Made by a program: the position numbers and the translations under genes. The notes under the pieces were generated by a model that made no database searches, was not told where the DNA came from, and saw only the letters and a program-made list of their open reading frames with translations. From positions 1,240,001 to 1,304,000 of the forward strand of contig OY764162.1 in assembly GCA_963668185.1 (NCBI GenBank): a stretch of DNA of 64,000 nucleotides, written 5' to 3'. This DNA is from G963668185 sp963668185. GTDB lineage: Bacteria; Chloroflexota; Dehalococcoidia; Lucifugimonadales; G963668185. This document shows positions 24,720 to 33,748 of this stretch, one piece after another; position 1 is the first letter of the stretch; every line of letters starts with the position of its first letter.

Positions 24720-24835
24720 GTAAGTGTTCAGAGTTGATGAGGCGGCCCAGCAATCGCCGCTTTTACCCCATCTCAATCCTTCGAGGGACTCAGGACATGC
24801 CTTCCCCAGCAGACTGGGGAAGGCCGGGATGGAGT
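24720..24835 (+). repeat. Hybrid copy of the TIR-bounded palindromic element
   Basis: Left end GTAAGTGTTCAGA (24720-24732), the 23-bp insert, and a complete hairpin at 24800-24823. After the hairpin it switches to GGCCGGGATGGAG, the flank seen in the non-TIR copies, and has no right terminal repeat. It ends at the stop of the adjacent gene. Confidence 0.75.
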
Positions 24836-24840
24836 TCCCT

Positions 24841-25800
24841 CTACCGATAGTGCCGCGCCAGCTCGTTCGAGTACCGTCTGCCCAGCCCGTCCGCGTTGCC
24901 GTCGAGCCACTCCGACAGCCGCGTCGTGCCCGCGGGCCGCGCCCCCGACCGCGATACCAGCAGCCCTGCCGTCAGCCCGTCCACCTCCTCGCGCGTCAGC
25001 ACCACGTCCCTCACCGCCAGCCCGGCGATACGCGCCCCCGCCAGCGCCATCCACCCCGGCACGCGCACAAGCCGCGCCGACGATCCCACCTTGCGCGCGA
25101 TCAGTCTCACCATATCCTCGTAGCTCATCACGTCCGGCCCGACCGCGTCCACCTCCGCGTCGTCGCTCCCCGCGCCAAGCTTGACCGCAAGCCGGGCCAG
25201 GTCCTCAACGTAGATCGGCTGCACCAGATAGTCGCCCCTGCCCGGAATCGGATGCGCCGGAAACCGCCGCAGCGCCCACGCGATGTTGTTTAAGAGAATA
25301 TCCTCACGCCCGAATATAATCGTCGGCCTGAGTATCGCGTGCGACACGCCCGATTCCCGCAGCGCCCGCTCGACCAGCGCCTTCCCGCGAAAATACGGCA
25401 GCGGCGAGTCCGCCGACGCGTTGGTGATGCTGACGTGCACGATCCGCCGGACGCCGGCCTTCGCCGCCGCCTCGAACAACGCCCTGCTGTTGCGCGCCGC
25501 CACGTCGTGCGTCAGGCCGCCCCGCGCGAACCGGATCCAGTACGTGTTGAACAGCGTGTCCGCGCCCTCGAGGCTGCGCGCCATCACATCGACATCGTCG
25601 AACCTGTACGGCAAATCCTCGACCGCATCGCCGAACGGACTCGGCCGGCCCACGTGCCCCGTAAGCGACCGCACCCGCGCTCCCTCGTCCAGCAACCGCC
25701 GCGCGATGTACCGCCCCGTGTACCCGCCCGCCCCCGTCACGACGTGAATCAGTGTGTTGGTAATGGCAGATTGGCCCTTGGTCAAGAAAGCACCAGTCAA
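24841..25800 (-). CDS. NAD(P)-binding epimerase/dehydratase-like protein
   Basis: About 319 aa, extended short-chain dehydrogenase fold: VVTGAGGYTGRYIARRLLDEG is the Rossmann GxxGxxG region, and RRIVHVSITNAS and PYFRGKALVERALRESG (YxxxK-type) follow. It resembles the atypical SDRs that act as complex-I assembly or NAD-binding sensor proteins and nucleoside-sugar epimerases. Start chosen at TTG 25800, which overlaps the upstream stop as TTGA, a coupling used several times in this window. Confidence 0.8.
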   Translation of the reverse strand: MTGAFLTKGQSAITNTLIHVVTGAGGYTGRYIARRLLDEGARVRSLTGHVGRPSPFGDAVEDLPYRFDDVDVMARSLEGADTLFNTYWIRFARGGLTHDVAARNSRALFEAAAKAGVRRIVHVSITNASADSPLPYFRGKALVERALRESGVSHAILRPTIIFGREDILLNNIAWALRRFPAHPIPGRGDYLVQPIYVEDLARLAVKLGAGSDDAEVDAVGPDVMSYEDMVRLIARKVGSSARLVRVPGWMALAGARIAGLAVRDVVLTREEVDGLTAGLLVSRSGARPAGTTRLSEWLDGNADGLGRRYSNELARHYR

Positions 25801-26273
25801 CAATCAATAGCTGCTGAGCGATTCGTAAGTATCTTGGGTAGCACCTGATCAAAGATTTGCTGGATTCTGAGTAACAGGTCGAGCATCCACGCCTTCGTCT
25901 GCTTCAGCTTCTCTTGTGAGTCGTAAATGGATGCCTCAGTCACTATTCCAACTGCGCATGATGGTGTCGTAGGAAACGGATCCCAATGCCACTTGAGATC
26001 GACATGCAGCTCCGACTTGCTCAAACTCTTCCTGAGGTCATCCAGTAAGCGAACGTTGCCCGCTCTGTCATTGCCAGGCATTTCAATAGTGAGATACGCC
26101 CACGCACCCCGCCTGTCAAATGCAACTCCGTAGGTAATGCCCTCGTAACGCGAGGGGAAGTCCTGATAGTACCGAGCCGGCACTCTCGTATTACTCGTAA
26201 AGTCTCTCTGACGCAACTCAAAAACCAACGGCTCAAAGAAATCAAAGTACTTTTGATTCTCTTGCGATCTCAC
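25797..26273 (-). CDS. DUF4268-like protein, second half of a split gene
   Basis: 158 aa, mostly helical with conserved aromatic positions (YFDFFEPLVFELRQRDF, WAYLTIEMPGND). It matches the C-terminal DUF4268 region of proteins whose N-terminal half is the adjacent upstream gene. GTG start overlaps the upstream TGA (GTGA, 26273-26270), so the halves would be translationally coupled. Confidence 0.6.
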   Translation of the reverse strand: MRSQENQKYFDFFEPLVFELRQRDFTSNTRVPARYYQDFPSRYEGITYGVAFDRRGAWAYLTIEMPGNDRAGNVRLLDDLRKSLSKSELHVDLKWHWDPFPTTPSCAVGIVTEASIYDSQEKLKQTKAWMLDLLLRIQQIFDQVLPKILTNRSAAIDC

Positions 26274-26776
26274 TGTTGACCCTGACTGCCCTTCTCGTGA
26301 CCAACCGTTAGCCGATTTGGAAACGCCACAGGGCGAAACTGCGGTGCCGGTAGAGAATCGCCTATCTTTATGGCGCGTACCTCAACTGCGAAGAACTGGA
26401 TCTCATCTGCCGTCCACTGATTAAGCCAGTCGATAACCGCGCGGTGCTCTTGCCTAAAATATCCAGCAACCCAGACAACTACTCGCGCGCAACTACCCGT
26501 CGAGTAAGCGAGTAGCGCACCCAGATGACCGAAGTCAGCTTCATCCAACTGGTTTTCAATCGCGACCTTCACATCTTCGTCAACTTCCCTGGCAAGGATA
26601 TCGAGGAAATACGGCCCTACCGACACTTCTGTCCCCACCAACTTCAGCCTCAACCCGAGCTCATCCCCCAAGAGGTTTAGGTTCTGGGCTAGCCAAGGCG
26701 TGAAGTCATGCGCCTCGTGGTCCCAAATGCAACGAACTCCCACAGGTTCGATACGCCCCAATTCTGCTGTTCCCAT
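26270..26776 (-). CDS. PD-(D/E)xK-like nuclease-fold protein, first half of a split gene
   Basis: 168 aa. Key segments: HDFTPWLAQNLNLLGDELG, VGPYFLDILAREV and VAIENQLDEADFGHLGALLAYSTG, the pattern of the COG4804-like/DUF4268 N-terminal region related to restriction-endonuclease folds. The nuclease Lys is Gln here (ENQ), as often in this family. Usually it is fused to the domain encoded by the downstream gene; here a stop separates them. Possibly a defence or DNA-repair factor; function unproven. Confidence 0.6.
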   Translation of the reverse strand: MGTAELGRIEPVGVRCIWDHEAHDFTPWLAQNLNLLGDELGLRLKLVGTEVSVGPYFLDILAREVDEDVKVAIENQLDEADFGHLGALLAYSTGSCARVVVWVAGYFRQEHRAVIDWLNQWTADEIQFFAVEVRAIKIGDSLPAPQFRPVAFPNRLTVGHEKGSQGQQ

Positions 26777-26913
26777 CTCACACTACCCCTTCAAACGCCC
26801 GGATCACCCGGTCTGATCTTGAAGCCTCGCCGGTCCCGGTAAAACATTGAAGCGCAGCGATTCGTGCATCAGTTCCCTCGTGGGCAAATCAAAGTGACTT
26901 GCTGGCCAACCCA

Positions 26914-27333
26914 TCATCCCGCCCACGGATTGATCACTTCAACGCCGCAACCCGTGAAGTCCTTCACATTTCTGGTTGCCACCGAACTGCCAACTGACCT
27001 GGCGATGGCCGCTATCTGGCAGTCGAATTGGCTAATGGGGGCGCCAGCTAATCGTCTACTCGACATAATGCCGGCATATGCTGACGCAGCGCTGCTATCG
27101 AACGGCAGGATGCGGTCGGAGAGTAGCAAGCCGAAGACACGGTCGGCCGCAGAAAGCAACCGGCTCCGACGTTGGCCTTCGGGCAGGATTGCAATTCCGG
27201 TGAGAATCTCAGCCTCCGTTATGGCGGTCGCGAACACTTCGCTATTCGGCTGCGCATCCATCCATTCCATGACTTGCGGATTGGGCTTGTCGCGCATGAC
27301 CTCTGAGACGACGTTAGTATCCAGAATGTACAT
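26914..27333 (-). CDS. PIN-domain toxin, FitB-like
   Basis: 139 aa. Active-site residues: D5 (ILDTNVVSE), E40/E42 (ITEAEILTG), D104 (SQFDCQIAAIA) and D125 (TRNVKDF). The ILDTNVVSE start is characteristic of FitB/VapC-type ribonucleases. It lies 8 nt after a ribbon-helix-helix antitoxin gene. Confidence 0.92.
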   Translation of the reverse strand: MYILDTNVVSEVMRDKPNPQVMEWMDAQPNSEVFATAITEAEILTGIAILPEGQRRSRLLSAADRVFGLLLSDRILPFDSSAASAYAGIMSSRRLAGAPISQFDCQIAAIARSVGSSVATRNVKDFTGCGVEVINPWAG

Positions 27334-27341
27334 TTGGACGC

Positions 27342-27587
27342 TTAGTCGAAACTCGGAGGCTCACGCATTGGCTCTCTTGGAGGAATTTCAAGCTCTACGC
27401 CGCCGAAGGGCCTGAACAGTTCGTGGATAGCCGTTCCAAGGCCCTTGGTCGGCTCCGGGTCCTCGCCCAATGCCGCCCGCAGGATGTCGCGGACCTCCTG
27501 CTCCATAGACTGGCCATTCTCGGCGGCCCTAACACGCAGGCGCTTTTTGATCCCCTCATCGATATTGCGCACGGTAATGTTGGCCAC
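27342..27587 (-). CDS. Ribbon-helix-helix antitoxin, FitA-like
   Basis: 81 aa from GTG 27587 with GGGAGG 6 nt upstream. The N-terminal ANITVRNIDEGIKKRLRVRAAENGQSMEQEVRDIL is the FitA/VapB-type RHH dimer and DNA-binding domain; the C-terminal 40 residues are expected to bind the toxin. It probably represses its own operon. Upstream TTG frames add ten non-family residues. Confidence 0.9.
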   Translation of the reverse strand: MANITVRNIDEGIKKRLRVRAAENGQSMEQEVRDILRAALGEDPEPTKGLGTAIHELFRPFGGVELEIPPREPMREPPSFD

Positions 27588-27666
27588 GGGCAACCTCCCT
27601 TGCTCTATCAAAAGCATACAGCATTGCGTGCATTGCGATCAACGCCTGCATTGAATGGCGTGCCCC

Positions 27667-27852
27667 CTACTTCTCCGACATCAGCGTCCCCGCCTCCGCC
27701 CAGTCGCTCTGCGCCACGTCCTGGAAGATCACGTGCGTCGCTTCCGGCGTCGTCTTCGCTATGCGCACCACCGCGTCCGTGATCTCCTTCGCCATCTCCC
27801 TCTTCTGCTCGTTCGTCCGCCCCGGAAAAAGCTGTACTGTAACTATCGGCAT
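27667..27852 (-). CDS. 4-oxalocrotonate tautomerase-family protein
   Basis: 61 aa, the length of 4-OT subunits. It begins MPIVTVQLFPGRTNEQK, so Pro1 can be the catalytic base after Met removal; conserved Arg 12 and the VIFQDVAQSDW strand are present. Members hexamerise and tautomerise enol acids in aromatic degradation. No pathway genes are adjacent. Confidence 0.88.
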   Translation of the reverse strand: MPIVTVQLFPGRTNEQKREMAKEITDAVVRIAKTTPEATHVIFQDVAQSDWAEAGTLMSEK

Positions 27853-27897
27853 GAGTCGCTCCTTGCTTGTGTGCTTGAATCTACCGTCCGCTCTGGC

Positions 27898-29304
27898 TCA
27901 TCTTGAGTACACGTTGACGCCGTCCACCACGTCGCGGTTCAGCTTGCGGTTCAGGTGCAGCCCCTCCAGCACGAAGTCGATCGCCGACGCCACCGCGGCC
28001 GGCTCGTCCGACGGCTCGATGCGCCCCAGCAGCTCGCCGAAGCCGTCCAGTTCGGCAACTGCGCTCACGTACGCCGCCGACCCCATCTCCGCGCCCGTCT
28101 CCACCTCGAAGCCCACGTCGAACCGCTCCAAGTACTCGTCGAACTCCGACGCGCTGAAGTAGTTCCCGAACACGTTCAGCACCGCCCTCTTTAGAAGGTT
28201 GTCGATCACCTTCGCCTCCATGCCCTCCTCCACCGTCTCCAGTTCGATCTTCCCGGACGTCGAAGCGAACAGCCCCGGCAGGTCGCTCGCCCTCGGGCAG
28301 GCGTCCTCGCCGTGCCGCAGCGCCCGCGCGAACGCGCTGCTCAGCAGCGTCTCGTAGTTCGCGATCGACACCCGCAGGCTCACGCCCGACCGCTGGTCGA
28401 TCTCCGGGCTCCGCCGCGCCAGCGACGTGAACTCCGCCACCACCCGCTTCATGTACTCAGGCATCCGCACCCGCTCGCGCGTGTCATCGAACCGCGAGTA
28501 CTCCTGCTCCACGATCGCGATCTCGTCCTCGTGCGTCGCCGGGTAGTGCGTGCGGATCTGCGCCCCGTACCGGTCCTTCAGCGGCGTAACGATCCTTCCC
28601 CGGTTCGTGTAGTCCTCCGGGTTCGCGCTCGCGATCAGGAAAACGTCGATCGGCAGCGGCACCCTGTACCCCTTGATCTGGATGTCGCGCTCCTGCATCA
28701 GGTTGAACAGCGCCACCTGGATGCGCTCCGCCAGGTCCGGCAACTCGTTGATCGAGAAGATGCCCCGGTTCGTTCGCGGCACCAGCCCGAAGTGGATCGC
28801 CGTCTCGTCCGAAAGGTAGCGGCCCTCCGCCACCTTAATCGGATCGATCTCCCCGATCAGGTCCGCGACCGTGATGTCCGGCGTGGACAGCTTCTCCGCG
28901 TACCGCCGCTCCCTCGGCAGCCACTCGATTCCCGCGTCGTCCCCCTGCTCGCGCACCAGTTCCACGCACGGCACGCAGATCGGCTCGAACGGGTTGTCGT
29001 TGATCTCGCACCCCGCGATCATCGGGATCTCGTCGTCCAGCAGCGTCACCAGCGAACGTATCAGCCTAGACTTCGCCTGCCCGCGTTCTCCAAGCAGGAT
29101 GATGTCCTGCCCCGCCAGCAGCGCGTGCACCAGTTGCGGTATCACTGAGTCGCCGAACCCGATGATCCCCGGGAACAACTCCTCCCCCGATTCGATCCGC
29201 GCGATCAGGTTCCGGCGCATCTCCTCCTTCACGGTCACCACCCGGTAACCGCTCTCGCGAAGCTGGCCTATCGTCTCCGGCCTGCGGCCATTGTCAGTTG
29301 GCAT
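27898..29304 (-). CDS. MoxR/BchI-like AAA+ ATPase
   Basis: 468 aa from ATG 29304. The AAA+ core has a Walker A-like LLGERGQAKSRLIRSL, the arginine-rich MPMIAG region, a Walker B/sensor stretch NRGIFSINELPDLAERIQ with FLIASANPEDYTNRGR, and a C-terminal helical domain. It resembles magnesium-chelatase ChlI-type ATPases that work with VWA-domain partners; no VWA gene lies next to it. The frame extends 79 codons upstream with no family similarity, so the ATG is preferred. Confidence 0.82.
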   Translation of the reverse strand: MPTDNGRRPETIGQLRESGYRVVTVKEEMRRNLIARIESGEELFPGIIGFGDSVIPQLVHALLAGQDIILLGERGQAKSRLIRSLVTLLDDEIPMIAGCEINDNPFEPICVPCVELVREQGDDAGIEWLPRERRYAEKLSTPDITVADLIGEIDPIKVAEGRYLSDETAIHFGLVPRTNRGIFSINELPDLAERIQVALFNLMQERDIQIKGYRVPLPIDVFLIASANPEDYTNRGRIVTPLKDRYGAQIRTHYPATHEDEIAIVEQEYSRFDDTRERVRMPEYMKRVVAEFTSLARRSPEIDQRSGVSLRVSIANYETLLSSAFARALRHGEDACPRASDLPGLFASTSGKIELETVEEGMEAKVIDNLLKRAVLNVFGNYFSASEFDEYLERFDVGFEVETGAEMGSAAYVSAVAELDGFGELLGRIEPSDEPAAVASAIDFVLEGLHLNRKLNRDVVDGVNVYSR

Positions 29305-29442
29305 TGATTGGCTCTCCAAAGTAGAAAAGAGGGGGCGTGGCAGCCGCGCAAACCCAGTCCCGCGCGGCCCCAAGATCGGTTCCCAGTCTTGCACACAAGA
29401 CACCCCTCCGCAACCTTCCCCATCCCCCATCCGCGCGTTAGC

Positions 29443-31095
29443 ATGACCGCACGCCCGCCAACACGGAGGCCCCCCTTGCCCAACCCGGACCACGCCCACG
29501 CCAGCATCGACCGCTTCGCCGAGCGCTGGATGTCGCTCCACAACGTCCCCGGCCTGTCGATGTCAATCACCGACCGAGATCGGACGCTCCGCGTCACGCG
29601 CCGCGGCTTCGCCAACATGGAACGCCGCGAACCCATCGACGCGGGTACCCTCTTCGAGGCGGGCTCCATCGGCAAATCGTTCACCGCCCTCTGCCTCCTC
29701 CAGTTGGCCGACGATGGGAAGCTGGACCTCCACCGGCCGGCCTCCGACTATCTCCCCTGGTTCCAGGTCCGCACGAGTCACGACCCGATCACCGTCCACC
29801 ACCTGCTCACCCACACAGCCGGCGTCACCCGCGGCGGCGACTACGCGCCCTACGGCCAGTACGAAGTCTGGGCTCTCAGGGAAACCGTCACCGGCGGCCC
29901 TCCCGGCAACCGGTTCAACTACTCGAACGTCGGCTACAAGGCGCTGGGCCACCTGCTCGAAGCCGTCACCGGCGTCGGCTACGCCGACAACATCCGGTCC
30001 CGGCTGCTGGACCCTCTCGGCATGGCGGACACCCACGCCGTGACCACGCTCGAAACGCGCGACCTCATGGCGCGGGGCTACTGGCCCCGCTACGACGACC
30101 GGCCCGCGCCGCCCGGCAATCCCGTCGTTCCCGCCCCCTGGCACGAGTACGGCTCCGGCGACGGCAGCATCGCATCGAACGCAACCGACATGGCCGCGTA
30201 CGTCCGCCTGCTCCTCAACGGCGGCTCACACGACGGAGACCCGCTCGTCTCCCCCGCGTCCTTCGACATGATGACCGGCAGGCACATCCCCCTCGGCTAC
30301 GTCCCGGACGCCTGGTACGGCTACGGCCTGAACGTGAGCGACAGGCACGGCTTCCGGCACGTGGGCCACGGCGGCCTCATGCTCGGCCACCACGCCACCA
30401 TGATGGCCGACCTGGACAACGGCATCGGCGTCATCGTACTCACCAACGGCACGCTGGAGCCCACCGAAGTCGCCGACTTCACGCTGCGAGCCCTCCGCGC
30501 CGCCGCCGGCGTCGCCCCCATGCCTGACCCGATCGCCGAGCTTCCCGACCCGGCGCACGTACCCAACGCCGCCGACTACGTCGGCGAATACTCAGGCGAG
30601 AACAGCGCCTTCAGCATCGCGGTCAACGGCGACGAACTCACCGTTGAGACCGGCGCCGGATCCGCCCCGCTCGAACGCCGCGGCCGGGACCGCTTCCACG
30701 CCGACCATCCCGGCTTCCGCCTCCACCTGCTGACCTTCGGACGCAGCGACGGCCAGGTGGTCGAGGCCTTCCACGGCTCGGACTGGTACGTCAACGACCG
30801 CTACGACGGCCCAACCACGTTCAACACCCCGCAAGAGTGGAGCGCGTACGTCGGCCACTACCGGTCCCACAACCCCTGGTACACCAACTTCCGCGTCTTC
30901 GTACGAAAGGGCCGCCTCACGCTCGCCATGCCCGGCACGCCAGGCTCCCGCCTCGCGCCCGCCGAAGACGGCTCGTACCGCGTCGGCTCAGACCCCGAGT
31001 CCCCCGAGCGCGTCCGCTTCGGCGCACTAGTCCACGGCCAAGCCCTGCGCGCCAACCTCTACAACTTCGACTACTACCGCACCTTCACCCCGTAA
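29443..31095 (+). CDS. Serine hydrolase, beta-lactamase class C family
   Basis: 550 aa from the ATG at 29443. Penicillin-binding/class C fold: SxxK in GSIGKSFTAL (nucleophile Ser), YxN in FNYSNVGYKAL, and an HxG-type motif near GHGGLMLGHHAT. The C-terminal 150 residues form an extra beta-rich domain (EYSGENSAFSIAVNGDELTVE). Such proteins hydrolyse esters or D-amino peptides. No signal peptide, so probably cytoplasmic. Confidence 0.85.
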   Translation: MTARPPTRRPPLPNPDHAHASIDRFAERWMSLHNVPGLSMSITDRDRTLRVTRRGFANMERREPIDAGTLFEAGSIGKSFTALCLLQLADDGKLDLHRPASDYLPWFQVRTSHDPITVHHLLTHTAGVTRGGDYAPYGQYEVWALRETVTGGPPGNRFNYSNVGYKALGHLLEAVTGVGYADNIRSRLLDPLGMADTHAVTTLETRDLMARGYWPRYDDRPAPPGNPVVPAPWHEYGSGDGSIASNATDMAAYVRLLLNGGSHDGDPLVSPASFDMMTGRHIPLGYVPDAWYGYGLNVSDRHGFRHVGHGGLMLGHHATMMADLDNGIGVIVLTNGTLEPTEVADFTLRALRAAAGVAPMPDPIAELPDPAHVPNAADYVGEYSGENSAFSIAVNGDELTVETGAGSAPLERRGRDRFHADHPGFRLHLLTFGRSDGQVVEAFHGSDWYVNDRYDGPTTFNTPQEWSAYVGHYRSHNPWYTNFRVFVRKGRLTLAMPGTPGSRLAPAEDGSYRVGSDPESPERVRFGALVHGQALRANLYNFDYYRTFTP

Positions 31096-31098
31096 CGG

Positions 31099-31518
31099 CT
31101 ACCCAGCCGTCCCGTACACGTGCTCCGGCACGACGATGATTACCGAGCGCCGTTGGTCGAGCATCGCCTCGTCGTACTCCTCCCAGTCCGGGTGCTCCTC
31201 CCCGGAGGCCGCCACGTACGCCTCCCGCAGGGCCAGCCGCAGTTCGTCGGCGTCCGTGTTGTGGGCCGACAGCACCGTCGCCCGGCCCTCCAGCACCACG
31301 TACCCCCACCAGCTTTCCTCGGACACCAGCAGCGAGCAGCGCGGGTCGCGCCTCAGGTTGTGCAGCTTCGCCGCCGACTCGGTGGTCGTGAAGGCGACGC
31401 CGTCCCTGTACGGGCCGCAGCTGATGATGCTCATCTGGGCGTGGCCGTTGCGTCGAAACGTAGTCAGCACGCCCCGGTGCGTCTGCGCGGCGAACTCTCT
31501 AACCTTGTCTGGCAGCAT
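31099..31518 (-). CDS. PPOX-class F420/flavin-dependent protein
   Basis: 139 aa, split beta-barrel of the pyridoxamine-5'-phosphate oxidase-like superfamily: GVLTTFRRNGHAQMSIISCGPYRDG and KLHNLRRDPRCSLLVSEESWWGYVVLEGRATVL. Actinobacterial relatives bind F420 or FMN and act as reductases. Convergent with the serine hydrolase, 3 nt apart. Confidence 0.85.
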   Translation of the reverse strand: MLPDKVREFAAQTHRGVLTTFRRNGHAQMSIISCGPYRDGVAFTTTESAAKLHNLRRDPRCSLLVSEESWWGYVVLEGRATVLSAHNTDADELRLALREAYVAASGEEHPDWEEYDEAMLDQRRSVIIVVPEHVYGTAG

Positions 31519-31712
31519 GTAGTCCTCCTGTCATCTCCAACCCTCATTATCAGACAACCGCGCCGGTTCTCCAACCCAATCCGATACACTAACCCCGCCA
31601 TGCCGCGCCAGACCGAGCCGAACGACGGCGGAGGGCAACGCGGCGTAGATTGCGACGGGCGAATCGTGGTTTACGGCGGGACGTCTTGGATTCCTCTCTC
31701 CGCACAGCAGAG

Positions 31713-31721
31713 TGTTATAAT
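31713..31721 (+). promoter_or_regulatory. Extended -10 promoter, copy 1
   Basis: TGTTATAAT (TATAAT at 31716-31721) with the TGn extension; no good -35. ATG lies 58 bp downstream. The same sequence precedes copy 2. Confidence 0.6.
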
Positions 31722-31773
31722 TCCTACATCCGTCCAAGGACAGAAACAGGCCGCCAACCCAGGAGTTCACGAA

Positions 31774-32865
31774 ATGGCAGTCGTAGAGGCGACTGAACTT
31801 GAAGATGAAGTCATAGACGAAGATGACGGTTCAGTAGCCACGGTACGCTATGCAATCACTAGCTTCGGGGTAGATTTTGACGTTGAGGGATTGTATCGAA
31901 GAATGCAACGGGGCGAGATTGTCATCCCGCCTTTTCAACGAAGTTATGTATGGAGCCTGCGGCAGGCCTCCAGATTCATAGAGTCTCTGCTGCTGGGCCT
32001 GCCGGTTCCCGAAGTGTTCCTGTCACGTGACTTCGATTCAGATGAATACGTAGTCATTGACGGACAGCAGCGTCTTAAGAGCATACAGTTCTTCTATAAC
32101 GGCGTATTTAACCCGCCCACTGCAGCGAATAACGGGACGCCTTTCAAGCTGAGAGGAGTTCAGGAAGAGTTCGAAGGCTTGTCATACGAAGAATTGAAAC
32201 CTGCCGACCGGTTTCGTATTGATAACTCTCTCATTCATGCAACAGTCGTGAAGCAGGATGCGCCGTCTGGAGATAATACAAGTGTGTACCACATCTTCGA
32301 CAGAATCAATAGCAGTGGCACCCGCCTCACTCCCCAAGAAATCCGTAGCGCGATTTATCGTGGCAAACTCATAGATACGCTGGTCAGCCTCAATGATTAC
32401 CCAGTCTGGCGATCCATATTTGGCAGGGTCAGCGCTCGTCAGAAAGACCAGGAACTTATACTGCGCTTCTTGGCCTTCTACTTCAACAAGATCGCATATG
32501 GGCCTCCCATGAGAGAGTTTCTGAACATCTTTGCGGGAAAAAACAGGAATCCTGATAATGCTTTTCTGGAGAATGCAAGTACGATATTCATCCAGACAAT
32601 GGACGCCTTTGAAAGCGCGTTAGGCAGGAAGGCGTTCAGGCCAGACCGGGCTTTGAACGCGGCGGTCTTTGACTCGATGTCGGTGGCGCTGGCCCGAAGA
32701 CTGGCTTCGTCAGAATCTCCCCCGAAGCCTCGCGACATCAAGAAGGCGCACAATGATCTGCTGAATGACCTCGAATACCTAGAGGCAGTATCCCGCACGA
32801 CGGCAAACATGCGGTCCGTAAAGACGCGGATGACAAAAGCCGAGGAGCGCTTCGGATCTCTGTAA
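31774..32865 (+). CDS. DUF262 protein, copy 1
   Basis: 363 aa. The DUF262 (GmrS/ParB-like) domain spans about residues 35-230: PPFQRSYVWSLRQASRFIESLLLG, then the nucleotide-site motif DGQQRLKSIQFF and HIFDRINSSGTRLTPQEIR. In GmrSD the same domain hydrolyses nucleotides to license cleavage of modified DNA. The DUF1524 HNH domain of GmrSD is absent; a separate HEPN gene follows 1 nt after the stop and may supply the nuclease. ATG with AGGAG about 9 nt upstream. Base composition is less GC-rich than the neighbours, consistent with transfer. Confidence 0.85.
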   Translation: MAVVEATELEDEVIDEDDGSVATVRYAITSFGVDFDVEGLYRRMQRGEIVIPPFQRSYVWSLRQASRFIESLLLGLPVPEVFLSRDFDSDEYVVIDGQQRLKSIQFFYNGVFNPPTAANNGTPFKLRGVQEEFEGLSYEELKPADRFRIDNSLIHATVVKQDAPSGDNTSVYHIFDRINSSGTRLTPQEIRSAIYRGKLIDTLVSLNDYPVWRSIFGRVSARQKDQELILRFLAFYFNKIAYGPPMREFLNIFAGKNRNPDNAFLENASTIFIQTMDAFESALGRKAFRPDRALNAAVFDSMSVALARRLASSESPPKPRDIKKAHNDLLNDLEYLEAVSRTTANMRSVKTRMTKAEERFGSL

Positions 32866-32866
32866 C

Positions 32867-33340
32867 ATGCGTGACCGCGAACTTGTGAGCCAGCACGACT
32901 CTCTAACGGCGCTATTAGAACGTACGGACTCCGCAACAGGTGGAAACATAGAGCTTATTGGGCACTGGGGGAATTATCTTTGCGTTCTGACGGCTGGCTT
33001 CTTAGAAAATGCCCTGGCTAGAGTGTATGGCGGATACGTGAGCGCTGCGGCAAGTCCACAGGTCGCCAGCTTCGCAAAAGAACAACTCGACCGTATTAGC
33101 AATCCAAAAGCAGGCAGATTCGTGGAGACTGCGCGCAGTTTCAGTAAGACGTGGGCGGATGACTTGGAGTCATTCCTAGACGAAGACGGCCAACGAAGGC
33201 GGAATTCTATAGACTCCATAATGAGCAACCGTCATCGGATCGCGCATGGCGAGAGCGTTCAAATATCTGTAGGGCGCGTCCGACAGTATCTGCCTGGCTG
33301 TATCGAGGTAATCGAGTTCATAGAAGACCAATTGCAGTAG
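32867..33340 (+). CDS. HEPN-domain protein, copy 1
   Basis: 157 aa, all-helical. A HEPN ribonuclease motif R-x4-H is seen as RHRIAHG near residue 125, preceded by DGQRRRNSIDSIM. It resembles the RiboL-PSP/MAE_28990-like HEPN group, often found in defence loci. Translated 1 nt after the DUF262 gene. Expected role: RNase effector controlled by DUF262; inferred from pairing. Confidence 0.75.
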   Translation: MRDRELVSQHDSLTALLERTDSATGGNIELIGHWGNYLCVLTAGFLENALARVYGGYVSAAASPQVASFAKEQLDRISNPKAGRFVETARSFSKTWADDLESFLDEDGQRRRNSIDSIMSNRHRIAHGESVQISVGRVRQYLPGCIEVIEFIEDQLQ

Positions 33341-33748
33341 CCCCCCTACCCCACAACAGCCGCCCCGCAGCCGCGCCTGCCGAAACCCGCTCGCAATGAC
33401 AGCCGCCACACCTCGAACCACAGCGGAGGGCAACGCGGCGCAGATTGCAGCCGGCGAATCGTGGTCCACAACGGAACGCACTGGATTCCTCTCTCCGCTT
33501 CGCTACGATCGGAATGACTGGGGGCGAGAGGACGACCGGAATGACGGGTAGCGAGAGGCAATGGCGACAGCGCCCCCGAACTGGAACACAAGCGCCGCTT
33601 CCCACTGTCGTTCCACTCGCAGCGCAGCAGAGTGTTATAATTACCAAGTCCGTCCAGTGCTGGTAAAGAGGTGTACAGCCCACGGCAGCAGCTTTGTTAG
33701 AGGGTCTTGGAAGGGCAGAAACAGGCCGCCAACCCAGGAGTTCACGAA
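33341..33748 (+). other. Spacer between the two module copies
   Basis: No gene. Holds the duplicated upstream segment (about 33418-33500, matching 31622-31700 with substitutions), a GATTCCTCTCTCCGCTTCGC/CGGAATGAC dispersed repeat, the copy 2 promoter, and a 55-bp stretch absent from copy 1. Confidence 0.75.
33633..33641 (+). promoter_or_regulatory. Extended -10 promoter, copy 2
   Basis: TGTTATAAT with TATAAT at 33636-33641; the ATG is 113 bp downstream because of the 55-bp insertion in the leader. Confidence 0.6.

Noticed and set aside
31120..31773. Extended N-terminus of the first DUF262 gene
   Set aside because: The frame runs back over the PPOX gene, but the ATG at 31774 with AGGAG and the identical start in copy 2 fix the real start.
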